Origin: Actinomycetes bacterium
GTDB lineage: Bacteria; Actinomycetota; Actinomycetes; Mycobacteriales; Mycobacteriaceae
Direction of reading: 5' to 3'
DNA: 64,000 bases
Assembly: GCA_022601135.1 (NCBI GenBank)
Contig: JAHZJB010000142.1
Location: 1 to 64,000 of the forward strand
Shown here: one piece after another, positions 27,382-36,875 of the stretch
Position numbering within the stretch: position 1 is the stretch's first letter
Layout: each line of letters starts with the position of its first letter
The notes under the pieces: generated by a model
What the model was told of the DNA's origin: nothing
Databases searched by the model: none
What the model saw: only the letters and a program-made list of their open reading frames with translations
Made by a program: the position numbers and the translations under genes

Positions 27382-28232
27382 CAGTCTCCCGGCCGCACTC
27401 CCAGTTCCCCTGGCTCAGGGCCCGGTATCAGGCGATCGCCGGCCCGTGGAATTCCATCGGCGTCCAGACAAAGTTCTACGGAACCGCGCTGCGGTCAATT
27501 TACCTTGCTGTCGGGCACTATCGGGTCGAACTCTTCCGCCTCATCGCCCAGATGGGCTTGGGTGCGGGGGCGTTGATGGTCATCGGCGGCACCGTCGCCA
27601 TCGTCGGATTCCTCACCGTGACCACCGGGGCATTGGTTGCGGTGCAGGGCTACACCGACTTTGCCGAGATCGGTGTCGAGGCACTGACCGGTTTCGCATC
27701 GGCGTTTTTCAATGTGCGTCTGATCGCGCCGGCCACGACGGCAGTGGCATTGTCGGCAACCATCGGCGCGGGCGCGACCGCACAGCTGGGCGCGATGAAA
27801 ATCAACGAAGAAATCGACGCGCTCGAGGTGATGGGCATCCGAAGCATCGCCTACCTTGCCTCTACCCGGGTGGTCGCAGGCCTGATCGTGGTCATCCCGC
27901 TGTACTGCGTCGGTGTGCTGGCGTCCTTCTGGGCCGCCCGATTCGGCACCACCGTGCTCTACGGCCAGTCGACGGGCGTCTACGACCACTACTTCCGGAC
28001 GTTCCTGAACCCGGTGGACCTCTTCTGGTCGCTGGGGCAGTGCGTGGCGCTTGCGATCGTGATCATGCTGGTGCACACCTACTACGGCTATACCGCCGGG
28101 GGCGGCCCCGCCGGTGTTGGCGAGGCCGTCGGGCGCGCGGTGCGTACCTCCTTGATCCTGTCAGCGTTCGTGCTCGTGATGATCTCGCTCGCGGTGTACG
28201 GACAGTCCGGCAACTTCAATTTGGCGGGTTGA
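27378..28232 (+). CDS. yrbEB: YrbE/MlaE-type ABC permease B of the mce operon
   Basis: 284 residues, the second MlaE-family permease, with NEEIDALEVMGIRSIAYLAS (about 135-155) as its coupling motif and YTAGGGPAGVGEAVGRAVR near the C-terminus, the mirror of GGGPAGVGIAVNE in YrbEA. The GTG start lies in the GTGA overlap with yrbEA. It forms the heterodimeric pore through which the MceA-F assembly delivers lipid. Confidence 0.95.
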   Translation: MTVSRPHSQFPWLRARYQAIAGPWNSIGVQTKFYGTALRSIYLAVGHYRVELFRLIAQMGLGAGALMVIGGTVAIVGFLTVTTGALVAVQGYTDFAEIGVEALTGFASAFFNVRLIAPATTAVALSATIGAGATAQLGAMKINEEIDALEVMGIRSIAYLASTRVVAGLIVVIPLYCVGVLASFWAARFGTTVLYGQSTGVYDHYFRTFLNPVDLFWSLGQCVALAIVIMLVHTYYGYTAGGGPAGVGEAVGRAVRTSLILSAFVLVMISLAVYGQSGNFNLAG

Positions 28233-28235
28233 GGT

Positions 28236-29756
28236 ATGGACGACGAAGGTCTGCATCCTGGCTGGTGGACGCTCATTCTGGTGACGGTGATAGCCGCACT
28301 CGTGTGGCTGACCTTCGCGTTGTTCACCGGATCGCTCAAGTCGACGGTCCCGGTGACCCTGACCTCCGAGCGGGTGGGTCTGGTGATGGAGGACAACGCC
28401 AAGGTCAAGCTACGCGGCGTGCAGGTCGGCAAGGTCAGCAACATCGCAGTGACGGGCCAGGAAGAGCCGCTGACCGCGTTGCGTCTCGACATCTACCCCG
28501 ACCAGCTGAAGTACATTCCCGCCAACGTCGAGGCGCAGATCAATGCCACCACCGTGTTCGGCGCAAAATTCGTCGACCTGGTGTATCCCGACAACCCGAC
28601 CACGCAACGGCTCGAGGCCGGGCAGGTTCTGCAGTCCCGTAACGTGACGACCGAGGTCAATACGGTGTTCCAGAACCTGGTCGGGGTGCTCGATCAGATC
28701 GACGTAGCCAAACTCAACAGCACGCTGACAGCCTTGGGTGACGGCTTGCGCGGTCAGGGCGAGCGGATCGGTCAGGCCACCACCGACGCCAATCAGGTTC
28801 TGCTAGCCCTGAATCCACGCAACGAGACCATTCAGGACGACCTGCAGGCGCTCACCGCGTTCAATGAGACGTACAGCGCCGCAGCGCAGAACATCCTCTC
28901 GACGCTGAATGCGGCGAGCACGACCAGCGTCACCGTGGTCAACCAGTCCCGGGACCTGGATTCGTTGCTGTTGTCCACCATCGGGCTGTCCAACAGCGGT
29001 ATCAACTTGCTGGCGCCCAACCAGGCCAATTTGATCAAGGCCATCAACGTGCTGGAGCCGACGACGAACGTGCTCCACAAGTACAGCCCCGCGTTCACCT
29101 GCCTGCTGACGGGCTCCAAGACCCTGCTCGACGAGGGCGGGTACGACGGGCCCGGTGGTAACGGCCGCACGCTGGTGCTCGACACCGCGTTGGCGTGGGG
29201 CGACGATCCGTACCACTATCCGACGCATCTTCCGATCGTCGGGGCCAAGGGCGGCCCCGGCGGTAAGCCCGGCTGCGGCTCGCTGCCCGACGTCGCGGAG
29301 AACTGGCCGGTGCGCCAGCTGGTCACCAACACCGGCTTCGGCACCGGTATCGATTACCGCCCCAACCCGGGCATCGCGTTCCCGATGTACGCCAACTACT
29401 TCCCGACCACCCGCGGCTACCCGGAACCGCCGAGCGTCCGCAACCTGTTCGGTGGGCCCGCAATCGGACCGATGCAGCGCGGCGGGCCGCCGTGGCCGCC
29501 GGCGCCGGCCTATGGGGCAAAGCTGTACGCCCCGGACGGCACTCCGCTGTGGCCGGGTCTGCCCCCGGCGCCCCCGCCGGGTGCGCCGCGCGACCCTGGG
29601 CCGACGCCAGGTAGTGAGCCGTTCGTGGTTCCGAACCCTGCGACGATGCAGCCGACGGCGGTTCCCTGGCCGTTTGTCCCACCCGCGGTTCCGGCCGTGC
29701 CAGGAGCGCCAGTGGCCGGGCCGCCCATCCCCCTCAACCCCGCCTATTACCCCTGA
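28236..29756 (+). CDS. mceA: MCE family protein, A position
   Basis: 506 residues. An N-terminal membrane anchor (WWTLILVTVIAALVWLTFAL, about 10-29), an MCE beta-barrel domain (about 38-115: RVGLVMEDNAKVKLRGVQVG), a helical tube-forming region (about 125-270), and a long Pro/Gly-rich C-terminal tail (about 400-506) likely to be exposed. Mce proteins form a heterohexameric lipid conduit spanning the periplasm. Three bases after yrbEB. The Pro-rich tail is longer than in M. tuberculosis Mce1A. Confidence 0.93.
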   Translation: MDDEGLHPGWWTLILVTVIAALVWLTFALFTGSLKSTVPVTLTSERVGLVMEDNAKVKLRGVQVGKVSNIAVTGQEEPLTALRLDIYPDQLKYIPANVEAQINATTVFGAKFVDLVYPDNPTTQRLEAGQVLQSRNVTTEVNTVFQNLVGVLDQIDVAKLNSTLTALGDGLRGQGERIGQATTDANQVLLALNPRNETIQDDLQALTAFNETYSAAAQNILSTLNAASTTSVTVVNQSRDLDSLLLSTIGLSNSGINLLAPNQANLIKAINVLEPTTNVLHKYSPAFTCLLTGSKTLLDEGGYDGPGGNGRTLVLDTALAWGDDPYHYPTHLPIVGAKGGPGGKPGCGSLPDVAENWPVRQLVTNTGFGTGIDYRPNPGIAFPMYANYFPTTRGYPEPPSVRNLFGGPAIGPMQRGGPPWPPAPAYGAKLYAPDGTPLWPGLPPAPPPGAPRDPGPTPGSEPFVVPNPATMQPTAVPWPFVPPAVPAVPGAPVAGPPIPLNPAYYP

Positions 29757-29789
29757 CTCGAACAGACCAATGACCATGAGAGGTAACCG

Positions 29790-30815
29790 ATGAATATCCG
29801 GGCAGACGCAACGCGTCTCGCGGTGTTCCTGGCCGTGTGCCTGCTTGGCGTGTTCGGTCTGTTCGCGGTGTTCGGCCAGATGCGTTTCGGCGAGAAGGAC
29901 CATGACTACCACGCCGCGTTCACCAACGTGACCGGGCTGGAGGCCAACGACTTCGTCCGGATCGCCGGTGTCGAGGTCGGCAAGGTCAAGACTGTCGAGA
30001 TCCAGCCTGACACCACCGCCCTGGTCGAGTTCAGCGCTGACGATTCGGTGGTGCTCACCGAGGGCAGCAGGGCCGTCATTCGCTACGACGACCTGATTGG
30101 CGGCCGGTATCTGGCTCTGGAAGAGGGCGCGGGCGGGACACAGAAACTCAACCCGGGCGACACGATTCCGCTGGCCCGCACCTCGCCCGCCCTCGATCTC
30201 GACGACCTGATCGGTGGCTTCCGGCCACTGTTCCAGGCATTGAATCCCGAGCAGGTGAACGCGCTATCCGGGCAGCTCATCAGCGCGTTGCAGGGCCAGG
30301 GCGGCACCGTCAACTCGTTCCTGGCCCAGACGGCGGCGCTGACGAGCACGCTGGCCGACCGCGACCAGTTGATCGGCTCCGTCATCGTCAGCTTGAACAC
30401 CGTGCTCGGATCGCTCGGGGACCAGAGCGACCAGTTCGCCACAGCCGTCGATGCGCTCTCGGAGCTGGTGGAGGGCCTGGAGGCGCGCGGCGAGGAGATC
30501 AGCAGCGGATTGGCCTACACCAACGCCGCAGCGGGCACTATCACCGACCTTCTGGTCGAGGCCCGTCCGCCACTGAAGAAGGTGGTCGCCGAGACCGACC
30601 GGACGGCCGCGATCGTGGTGGCCGACCACGAGTATTTCGACAACCTCCTCAACACCCTGCCCGACGCCTACCAGGCCCTGGCCCGGCAAGGCATTTACGG
30701 CGACTTCTTCAGCTTCTATCTGTGTGACCTCGTCTTGAAGATGAACGGAAAGGGTGGACAACCCGTGTACATCAAGGTGGCCGGTCAAGCCACCGGGAGG
30801 TGTGCCCCGCGATGA
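29790..30815 (+). CDS. mceB: MCE family protein, B position
   Basis: 341 residues: membrane anchor (LAVFLAVCLLGVFGLFAVF, about 10-28), MCE domain (about 38-115: FTNVTGLEANDFVRIAGVEV), then a helical needle region with Q/T/S-rich repeats, and a C-terminal Cys pair (FYLCDL, GRCAPR) typical of MceB. One subunit of the hexameric Mce shaft. 33 bases after mceA and overlapping mceC by 4. Confidence 0.93.
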   Translation: MNIRADATRLAVFLAVCLLGVFGLFAVFGQMRFGEKDHDYHAAFTNVTGLEANDFVRIAGVEVGKVKTVEIQPDTTALVEFSADDSVVLTEGSRAVIRYDDLIGGRYLALEEGAGGTQKLNPGDTIPLARTSPALDLDDLIGGFRPLFQALNPEQVNALSGQLISALQGQGGTVNSFLAQTAALTSTLADRDQLIGSVIVSLNTVLGSLGDQSDQFATAVDALSELVEGLEARGEEISSGLAYTNAAAGTITDLLVEARPPLKKVVAETDRTAAIVVADHEYFDNLLNTLPDAYQALARQGIYGDFFSFYLCDLVLKMNGKGGQPVYIKVAGQATGRCAPR

Positions 30816-32170
30816 AGCCTTTCAGCGACCGCAATCAGTTCGTCATCGGCGCCGTCGGCATCGGTGTCACCGCAGCCCTCGTGCTGGGATCGGTGAATTA
30901 CGAGAAACTGCCGTTCTTCGAAACCGGACGTGAATACTCCGCGTACTTCGCCGAGGCCGGCGGGTTGCACACCGATGCAGCGGTGCAGGTTTCGGGTTTC
31001 AAGGTCGGCCAGGTGAGGTCGATCGAACTGGACGGACCCCAAGTCCTGGTCAAGTTCACCGTGGACAAGGGAATCCGGCTCGGTGACCGCACCGAAGCCG
31101 CGATCAAGACGAAAGGGCTGCTGGGAAACAAGATCCTGGAGGTCACCGCTCGGGGGGAAGGCCAGCAGGACGCGACCATCCCGATGGATCGCACGCGGTC
31201 GCCCTATCAGCTCCCCGACGCCCTGGGTGATCTGGCGACCACGATCAGCGGCCTGAACACCGATCAGCTGTCCGACTCGCTGCGGGTGCTCTCCGCGACG
31301 TTCGCCGACACACCGCCACAGCTGAAGATCGCGGTCGAGGGTGTGGCGCGATTCTCCGACACCCTCGCCAAGCGCGATGCAGAGCTGCGCGCCCTGCTCG
31401 GTAACGCGAACAAGGCGACCACCGTGCTCGCCGAACGCAGCGGAGAGGTGGTCAGCCTCGTCTCCAACACCGCCGCCCTGCTGGCAGAACTCCAGCAGCA
31501 AAGCGCGGCGGTGGATCAGATCTCGGGCAACATCTCCGCGCTCAGCCGGCAATTGCAAGGTTTCATCGGCGAGAACCGCGAGACCATGAAACCCGCGTTG
31601 GAAAAGCTCAACGGTGTGTTGACGATCCTGGACAACCGCAAGGAACGGCTGCAGAAGTCGCTGAACCTGCTGAACCAATACAACATGTCGCTGGGCGAGT
31701 CGGTCTCGTCGGGGCCGTTCTTCAAGAACTACGTGGCCAACCTGCTGCCCGGACAGTTCATCCAGCCGTTCATCGACGTGGCCTTCTCCGATCTCGGCCT
31801 CGACCCGAACGTACTGTTGCCGTCGGAGCGCACCGATCCGCCGGTGGGCCAGCCGGGAACACCTGCTATGCCGGTGCCGTATCCGAGGACCGGGCAGGGT
31901 GGCGAGCCCCATATGACGATCCCGGACGCCATCACCGGCAATCCCGGTGATCCCGGGTGCGGCCCGCCCGGCCTGCCGCTGCCCGGCCCGACAGGCTGCT
32001 ATCCCTACCGCGAACCGCTTCCGGCGCCGCCGCCCGGTAGCGCGCCGCCTGGCCCGCCCGCGCCGGCTCCCGCCGGGCTGGAGTCCATAGCCGTGCCCAC
32101 CCCGAAACCGGTCTATGTTCCCGCCCCGGGTGAAACGCCATCGCTCGTCACGGTGGAGGGAACCCCATGA
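30812..32170 (+). CDS. mceC: MCE family protein, C position
   Basis: 452 residues. Short N-terminal anchor (FVIGAVGIGVTAALVLGSV), MCE domain (about 37-110: FAEAGGLHTDAAVQVSGFKV), a helical region to about 315, and a Pro-rich tail (about 330-452: PPGSAPPGPPAPAPAG). ATG 30812 is chosen because it overlaps the mceB stop as ATGA; GTG 30800 in frame is less likely. Part of the lipid-transport shaft. Confidence 0.93.
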   Translation: MKPFSDRNQFVIGAVGIGVTAALVLGSVNYEKLPFFETGREYSAYFAEAGGLHTDAAVQVSGFKVGQVRSIELDGPQVLVKFTVDKGIRLGDRTEAAIKTKGLLGNKILEVTARGEGQQDATIPMDRTRSPYQLPDALGDLATTISGLNTDQLSDSLRVLSATFADTPPQLKIAVEGVARFSDTLAKRDAELRALLGNANKATTVLAERSGEVVSLVSNTAALLAELQQQSAAVDQISGNISALSRQLQGFIGENRETMKPALEKLNGVLTILDNRKERLQKSLNLLNQYNMSLGESVSSGPFFKNYVANLLPGQFIQPFIDVAFSDLGLDPNVLLPSERTDPPVGQPGTPAMPVPYPRTGQGGEPHMTIPDAITGNPGDPGCGPPGLPLPGPTGCYPYREPLPAPPPGSAPPGPPAPAPAGLESIAVPTPKPVYVPAPGETPSLVTVEGTP

Positions 32171-33525
32171 AGAACCCCCGGAATCTGGTAGCGGCGGCGC
32201 TGGCCGTGCTGTTGGTCGTCGGTATCGCCGTGCTGATGCGCACCACCGATAAGGTCAACCGCATCAATGTGGTGGCCTACTTCGACAACAGCAACGGCAT
32301 CTACGTCGGTGACGACGTCCGAATCCTCGGGGTGCCGGTGGGTGGTATCGAGTCGATCGAGCCCCAACCCGAACGTGTGAAGATCTCGTTCTGGTACGAC
32401 AGCCGTTACGACGTGCCGGCCGATGCGAAAGCCGCGATCCTGTCGCCGGCTCTGGTGACCTCGCGGGCAATCCAGCTTACGCCCCCGTATACCGGCGGGC
32501 CGGTGATGACCGACAACACGGTGATCCCCGAGGACCGCACGGCGGTACCCGTCGAGTGGGACGACGTGCGGCAGCAATTGCAGACACTCAGCGAGACGCT
32601 GCAGCCGACCGAGCCCGGCGGGGTGAGTCCGCTGGGGTCGGTGATCAACACCACCGCCGACAATCTGCGGGGCCAGGGGGCCAACATCCGCGAGACGGTC
32701 ATCAAGCTGTCCCAGGCCGTTTCGGCGCTGGGCGACAAGAGCACCGACGTCTTCTCCACGGTGAAGAACCTGGCGATCCTGGTGTCGGCGTTGCAGGACA
32801 GCACGAACCTGATGCGGCAGCTGAACCAGAACCTGGCCTCGGTCACCGGACTGCTGGCTGACGATCCGGGCGAAGTGGCCAGTGCCGTCAGGGATCTCAA
32901 CGCGGTTGTCGGCGAGGTGGAATCCTTCGTCGCCGAGAACCGTGACACTTTGGGCACCACCTCGGAGAAGCTGGCGGGTGTCACCACAGCGCTCAACGAG
33001 AGCTTGGACGATATCGAGCAGTTCCTGCATCTCGCCCCCAACGCGCTGCAGAACTACAACAACATCTATCAGCCGGCGCAGGGTGCGGTGAGCGCCATCC
33101 TGGCGGTCAACAACTTCGCCAACCCGATTCAGTTCCTCTGCGGCGCCGTGCAGGCGGCGTCCCGGCTGGGGGCCGAAGAGTCGGCCAAACTGTGCGTGCA
33201 GTACCTGGCGCCGATCATGAAGAACCGGCAGTACAATTTCCCGCCGCTGGCTCTCAACCAACTCATCGGTGCCACCACCCGGCCGAACGAGCTCACCTAC
33301 AGCGAGGACTGGTTGCGGCCCGACTACGTTCCGCCCGGTGGTCCGCCGGCCGCGGCGCCGCCTCCGCCGGCTGCGGCGCCGCCTCCGCCGTCCGTCCCGC
33401 TGCCTCCTCCTCCGCCTGGCGCGGTGGCGGTCTATCCTCCGCCGCTGCCCGCTGAGTCGGTGTCGAAGACGACACCCAATGACGAGCTTCTTGGCATGAT
33501 GATGCCGGCGGGAGCGGGCTCATGA
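32167..33525 (+). CDS. mceD: MCE family protein, D position
   Basis: 452 residues. Anchor LVAAALAVLLVVGIAVLM (about 7-24), MCE domain (about 34-110: YFDNSNGIYVGDDVRILGVP), a helical region rich in N, Q and S (about 125-330), and a C-terminal polyproline tail (PPAAAPPPPAAAPPPPSVPL, about 398-425). Overlaps both neighbours by ATGA. The polyproline run probably reflects a wall- or envelope-interacting extension. Confidence 0.93.
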   Translation: MKNPRNLVAAALAVLLVVGIAVLMRTTDKVNRINVVAYFDNSNGIYVGDDVRILGVPVGGIESIEPQPERVKISFWYDSRYDVPADAKAAILSPALVTSRAIQLTPPYTGGPVMTDNTVIPEDRTAVPVEWDDVRQQLQTLSETLQPTEPGGVSPLGSVINTTADNLRGQGANIRETVIKLSQAVSALGDKSTDVFSTVKNLAILVSALQDSTNLMRQLNQNLASVTGLLADDPGEVASAVRDLNAVVGEVESFVAENRDTLGTTSEKLAGVTTALNESLDDIEQFLHLAPNALQNYNNIYQPAQGAVSAILAVNNFANPIQFLCGAVQAASRLGAEESAKLCVQYLAPIMKNRQYNFPPLALNQLIGATTRPNELTYSEDWLRPDYVPPGGPPAAAPPPPAAAPPPPSVPLPPPPPGAVAVYPPPLPAESVSKTTPNDELLGMMMPAGAGS

Positions 33526-34706
33526 CGCGGGCTGTGCGGGTGCGGGCGGCTGTCGTCGTCACGCTGCTCGCGCTCGCCCTGGTTTCGTCCGGATGTGGCT
33601 GGCGCGGGTTGAACTCGATTTCGTTGCCGGGCGTCGAGGGTGTCGGCCCGGGATCGTTCACCATCCAGGCGCAGATGCCTGACGTGGACAACGTCGAACA
33701 GAACTCCCGGGTCCGGGTGGGCGACGTCAACGTCGGTACCGTGACCAAGGTCGAACGTCAGGGCTGGAACGCCTTGGTGACGATGACGCTCGACGGCAAC
33801 GTTGTGTTGCCCGCCAACGCGACTGCCAAGGTGGGCCAGACCAGCCTTCTCGGTTCGCAGCACATCGAACTGTCGCCGCCGGCGGACCAACCCGCCGAGG
33901 GCCGTCTCAAAGAGGGTGCGTTGATCCCGCTCGCGTCGGCGGGTGCGTTCCCGACCACCGAGCAGGCGCTCTCCGCGGTCGCGCTGCTCCTCAATGGCGG
34001 GGGTCTGGGCAATGTCCAGGACGTCACCGCGGCGCTGAGTATCGCGTTCACGGGTCGTGAAGATGATCTGCGCAGCTTGATCGACCAACTCGACATCGCG
34101 GTCGGGCATCTCGACGACCAGACCGACGACATCATCGCCACGGCCGAGAGTCTGGACAGTCTGGTAGGACAGATTGCCGACCAGAAGCCGGTGGTGGATA
34201 GGGCATTGGAGACGATCCCCGACGCGCTGTCGGTACTGCGCGACCAACGCGACACGCTGTCCGAGGCACTTGTGCAGCTCGGCAGGTTCAGTGCCGTGAC
34301 GGCGGATTCGGTCAGCCAGACCAGGGAAGCGCTCGTCCAGGAACTCAGGGACCTTGGCCCGGTGTTGCAGTCGCTGGCCGATGCCGGTCCGGCGCTCACG
34401 CGGTCGTTGAGCTTTTTGCCGACGTTCCCCTTCCCGAAGGAGACGCTGACCAACTGGCTGCGCGGCGACTACGCCAACCTGTCGCTGGTTGTCGACCTGA
34501 CGCTGAGCCGTCTCGACCAGGCCTTCTTCACCGGCACGCGGTGGGAGTGCGATCTGACCTGGCTGGAACTGCAGTGGGGTCGGACGATTGGCCAGACGCC
34601 CAGCCCCTGTAACGCGCCCAATTCGCCGTCGGTGGCGTGGAAATCGCCGGGGACCACACAGGGGAACCCGTTGCTTGCGCCGTACCGCTGGGATCAGGGG
34701 CGTTGA
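33522..34706 (+). CDS. mceE: MCE family lipoprotein, E position
   Basis: 394 residues. A lipoprotein signal with LVSSGC places the lipidated Cys at residue 25; MceE is the lipoprotein member (LprK/LprN-like) in all mce operons. MCE domain about 45-120 (MPDVDNVEQNSRVRVGDVNV), then a helical region with the FPFPKE and LTWLELQWG tail. It starts in the ATGA overlap with mceD and ends one base before mceF. Confidence 0.94.
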   Translation: MTRAVRVRAAVVVTLLALALVSSGCGWRGLNSISLPGVEGVGPGSFTIQAQMPDVDNVEQNSRVRVGDVNVGTVTKVERQGWNALVTMTLDGNVVLPANATAKVGQTSLLGSQHIELSPPADQPAEGRLKEGALIPLASAGAFPTTEQALSAVALLLNGGGLGNVQDVTAALSIAFTGREDDLRSLIDQLDIAVGHLDDQTDDIIATAESLDSLVGQIADQKPVVDRALETIPDALSVLRDQRDTLSEALVQLGRFSAVTADSVSQTREALVQELRDLGPVLQSLADAGPALTRSLSFLPTFPFPKETLTNWLRGDYANLSLVVDLTLSRLDQAFFTGTRWECDLTWLELQWGRTIGQTPSPCNAPNSPSVAWKSPGTTQGNPLLAPYRWDQGR

Positions 34707-34707
34707 T

Positions 34708-36168
34708 ATGCGTGTAACCAGACAGATGCTGATCCAGCTGGCCATCTTCTCGGTGGTCGCCTTCACTGCTATCGCGATCATGGTGTTCGGCTACATGCGC
34801 GTGCCGGCGATGCTGGGCATAGGTCAGTACAAGGTGACCCTCGAGCTGCCCGAAACCGGCGGTCTCTATGAGCGGAGCAACGTCACCTACCGGGGATCGC
34901 ACGTCGGGCTGGTGGAAAGCGTCCACCTCACCGATTCCGGTGTTGCGGCGGAACTGTCGCTCGATTCGGGTGTGAAGATCCCGGCCGATCTGGTGGCTCA
35001 GGTGGGCAGTCGGTCAGCGGTCGGCGAACTGTTCGTCACGCTGCTGCCGAACACTGCTGACGGTCCCTACCTGAGCGATGGTGACGTCATACCCGTGGAT
35101 GACGCGCGGGTGCCAACCAACGTGAACAAAGTCCTGGAACTCACCAACCGTGGCCTGGAGGTCATTCCTCGGGACAACCTCAAGACGGTCATCGACGAGG
35201 CCTACGTCGCAGTCGGCGGCCTTGGCCCCGAGTTGCGCCGCTTGGTCTCCGGTTCGTCGACGTTGGCCATCGACGCCCGAGAGAACCTGGATTCCCTGAT
35301 CACGGTGATCGATGACTCCAAGCCAATTTTGGATTCGCAGATCGACACCGCGCCCGCGATCAGGGCGTGGGCAGGGAACCTGGCGAGCATCACCGGTCAG
35401 CTGCAGAGCGAAGACGGGTCGGTGTCGGGCATCCTCAGTAGGGGTCCCGGTGCGGCCGAGGAGGTGCGGGCGCTGTTCGACGATCTCCAGCCCACTCTGC
35501 CCATAGTGCTGGCCAACCTGGTCAGCGTCGGTGAGGTCGCCGTCACCTACCAGCCGAACCTCGAACAGCTGCTGGTGCTACTCCCGCAAGGCACCGCGGT
35601 GACGCAGGCTGTCGGGGTCGCGAAAAAGGGCACCAAGCAGGACTACATGGGTGACTACCTCACCTTCAACCTGAACCTGAACGTGCCGCCGCCGTGTACG
35701 ACCGGCTTTTTGCCGGCGCAGCAGCAGCGGTCGGCGACCTTCGAGGACTATCCCCCCCGGCCGGACGGCGATCTGTACTGCCGTGTTCCGCAGGATTCGG
35801 CGTTCAACGTGCGCGGCGCACGCAACACCCCCTGTGTGACCAGGCCCGGCAAACGCGCGCCGACGGCAAAAATGTGCGAGAGCGATGAGAACTACGTGCC
35901 GTTGAACGAGGGATACAACTGGAAGGGCGACCCGAACTCGACGTTGTCCGGACAGGACGTCCCTCATGTGCGGCCGGGCACGCCACCTGCGGAAGCGGAT
36001 CCGGCGCCGGCACCGGCACCGCCCCCGATGGCGGCCGCCGAGTATGACCCGGCGAGCGGCACGTACGTTGGACCGGACGGACGTGTGTACACACAGTCCA
36101 ATCTGGCCCAGAGTGCCGCAGAGGAGCAAACATGGCAGACGATGCTGCTGCCCCCGACGGGGAATTGA
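34708..36168 (+). CDS. mceF: MCE family protein, F position
   Basis: 486 residues. Anchor LIQLAIFSVVAFTAIAIMVF (about 8-27), MCE domain (about 38-112: LPETGGLYERSNVTYRGSHV), helical region, then an extracytoplasmic C-terminal domain with four Cys (PPPCTTGF, LYCRVP, NTPCVTR, KMCESD) and the SGTYVGPDGRVYTQSNLA tail usual in MceF. ATG 34708 is one base after the mceE stop. The 3' end overlaps the first Mce-associated gene by 37 bases. Confidence 0.93.
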   Translation: MRVTRQMLIQLAIFSVVAFTAIAIMVFGYMRVPAMLGIGQYKVTLELPETGGLYERSNVTYRGSHVGLVESVHLTDSGVAAELSLDSGVKIPADLVAQVGSRSAVGELFVTLLPNTADGPYLSDGDVIPVDDARVPTNVNKVLELTNRGLEVIPRDNLKTVIDEAYVAVGGLGPELRRLVSGSSTLAIDARENLDSLITVIDDSKPILDSQIDTAPAIRAWAGNLASITGQLQSEDGSVSGILSRGPGAAEEVRALFDDLQPTLPIVLANLVSVGEVAVTYQPNLEQLLVLLPQGTAVTQAVGVAKKGTKQDYMGDYLTFNLNLNVPPPCTTGFLPAQQQRSATFEDYPPRPDGDLYCRVPQDSAFNVRGARNTPCVTRPGKRAPTAKMCESDENYVPLNEGYNWKGDPNSTLSGQDVPHVRPGTPPAEADPAPAPAPPPMAAAEYDPASGTYVGPDGRVYTQSNLAQSAAEEQTWQTMLLPPTGN

Positions 36169-36875
36169 CAGAGTCGACGTCGGAACAGATCCCGAAAGAC
36201 GAGGAGGCGCAATCGGCCGCCGTCGAACCGGAGTCTGGTGCCGTCGTATCGACCGATACCGATGACGAGACGGCGGATGCCGACACGGTCGGGCCGGACG
36301 CCGACGGCAATGTCGAGGCGGGTGTCGAGGACGGGGACGTCGAGGACGAGGACGTCGAGGACGATCAGGCGCCCGCACCTGCTCGCGCTCCGATGTCGCA
36401 CGTCAAGGTTGCGCTCATCGCTGGCCTGGCCGGCGTGGTCGCCCTGACGGGTTTGACCGGTTGGTTGGGGTTTCGCGCCTATGAATCGAATCAGGCCGAG
36501 GCGGAGCGGAACCTCTTCCTGCAGGTGGGGCGGCAAGGTGCGCTGAATCTGACCACGATCGGCTACGAGAACGCCGAGGAGGATGTGCAGCGCATTCTCG
36601 ATTCGGCAACGGGTACCTTTTACGACGACTTCCAGGAGCGGGCGCAGCCGTTCGTGGAAGTTGTCAAGCAGGCTCAGTCGACGTCGGTCGGGACCATCTC
36701 CGAGGCCGGTTTGGAGTCGGTGGGCGACAACGTGGCTCAGGTGCTGGTTGCAGTCGAGGTCAAGACGTCGAACGCCGGTGCGCCCGAACAGGAACCACGG
36801 GCGTGGCGGATGCGGATCTCCGTGGAGAAGCACGGTGACGAAACCAAAGTGTCCAATGTGGAGTTCGTGCCGTGA
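36132..36875 (+). CDS. Mce-associated membrane protein 1
   Basis: 247 residues. A long acidic, disordered cytoplasmic N-terminus with EDGDVEDEDVEDD-type repeats (about 1-85), one membrane helix (VALIAGLAGVVALTGLTGWLG, about 92-112) and an extracytoplasmic NTF2-like domain (about 115-247: NLTTIGYENAEEDVQRILDSA). Mas proteins stabilise Mce complexes. The reading frame starts inside the 3' end of mceF, so the pair is translationally coupled. Confidence 0.88.
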   Translation: MADDAAAPDGELTESTSEQIPKDEEAQSAAVEPESGAVVSTDTDDETADADTVGPDADGNVEAGVEDGDVEDEDVEDDQAPAPARAPMSHVKVALIAGLAGVVALTGLTGWLGFRAYESNQAEAERNLFLQVGRQGALNLTTIGYENAEEDVQRILDSATGTFYDDFQERAQPFVEVVKQAQSTSVGTISEAGLESVGDNVAQVLVAVEVKTSNAGAPEQEPRAWRMRISVEKHGDETKVSNVEFVP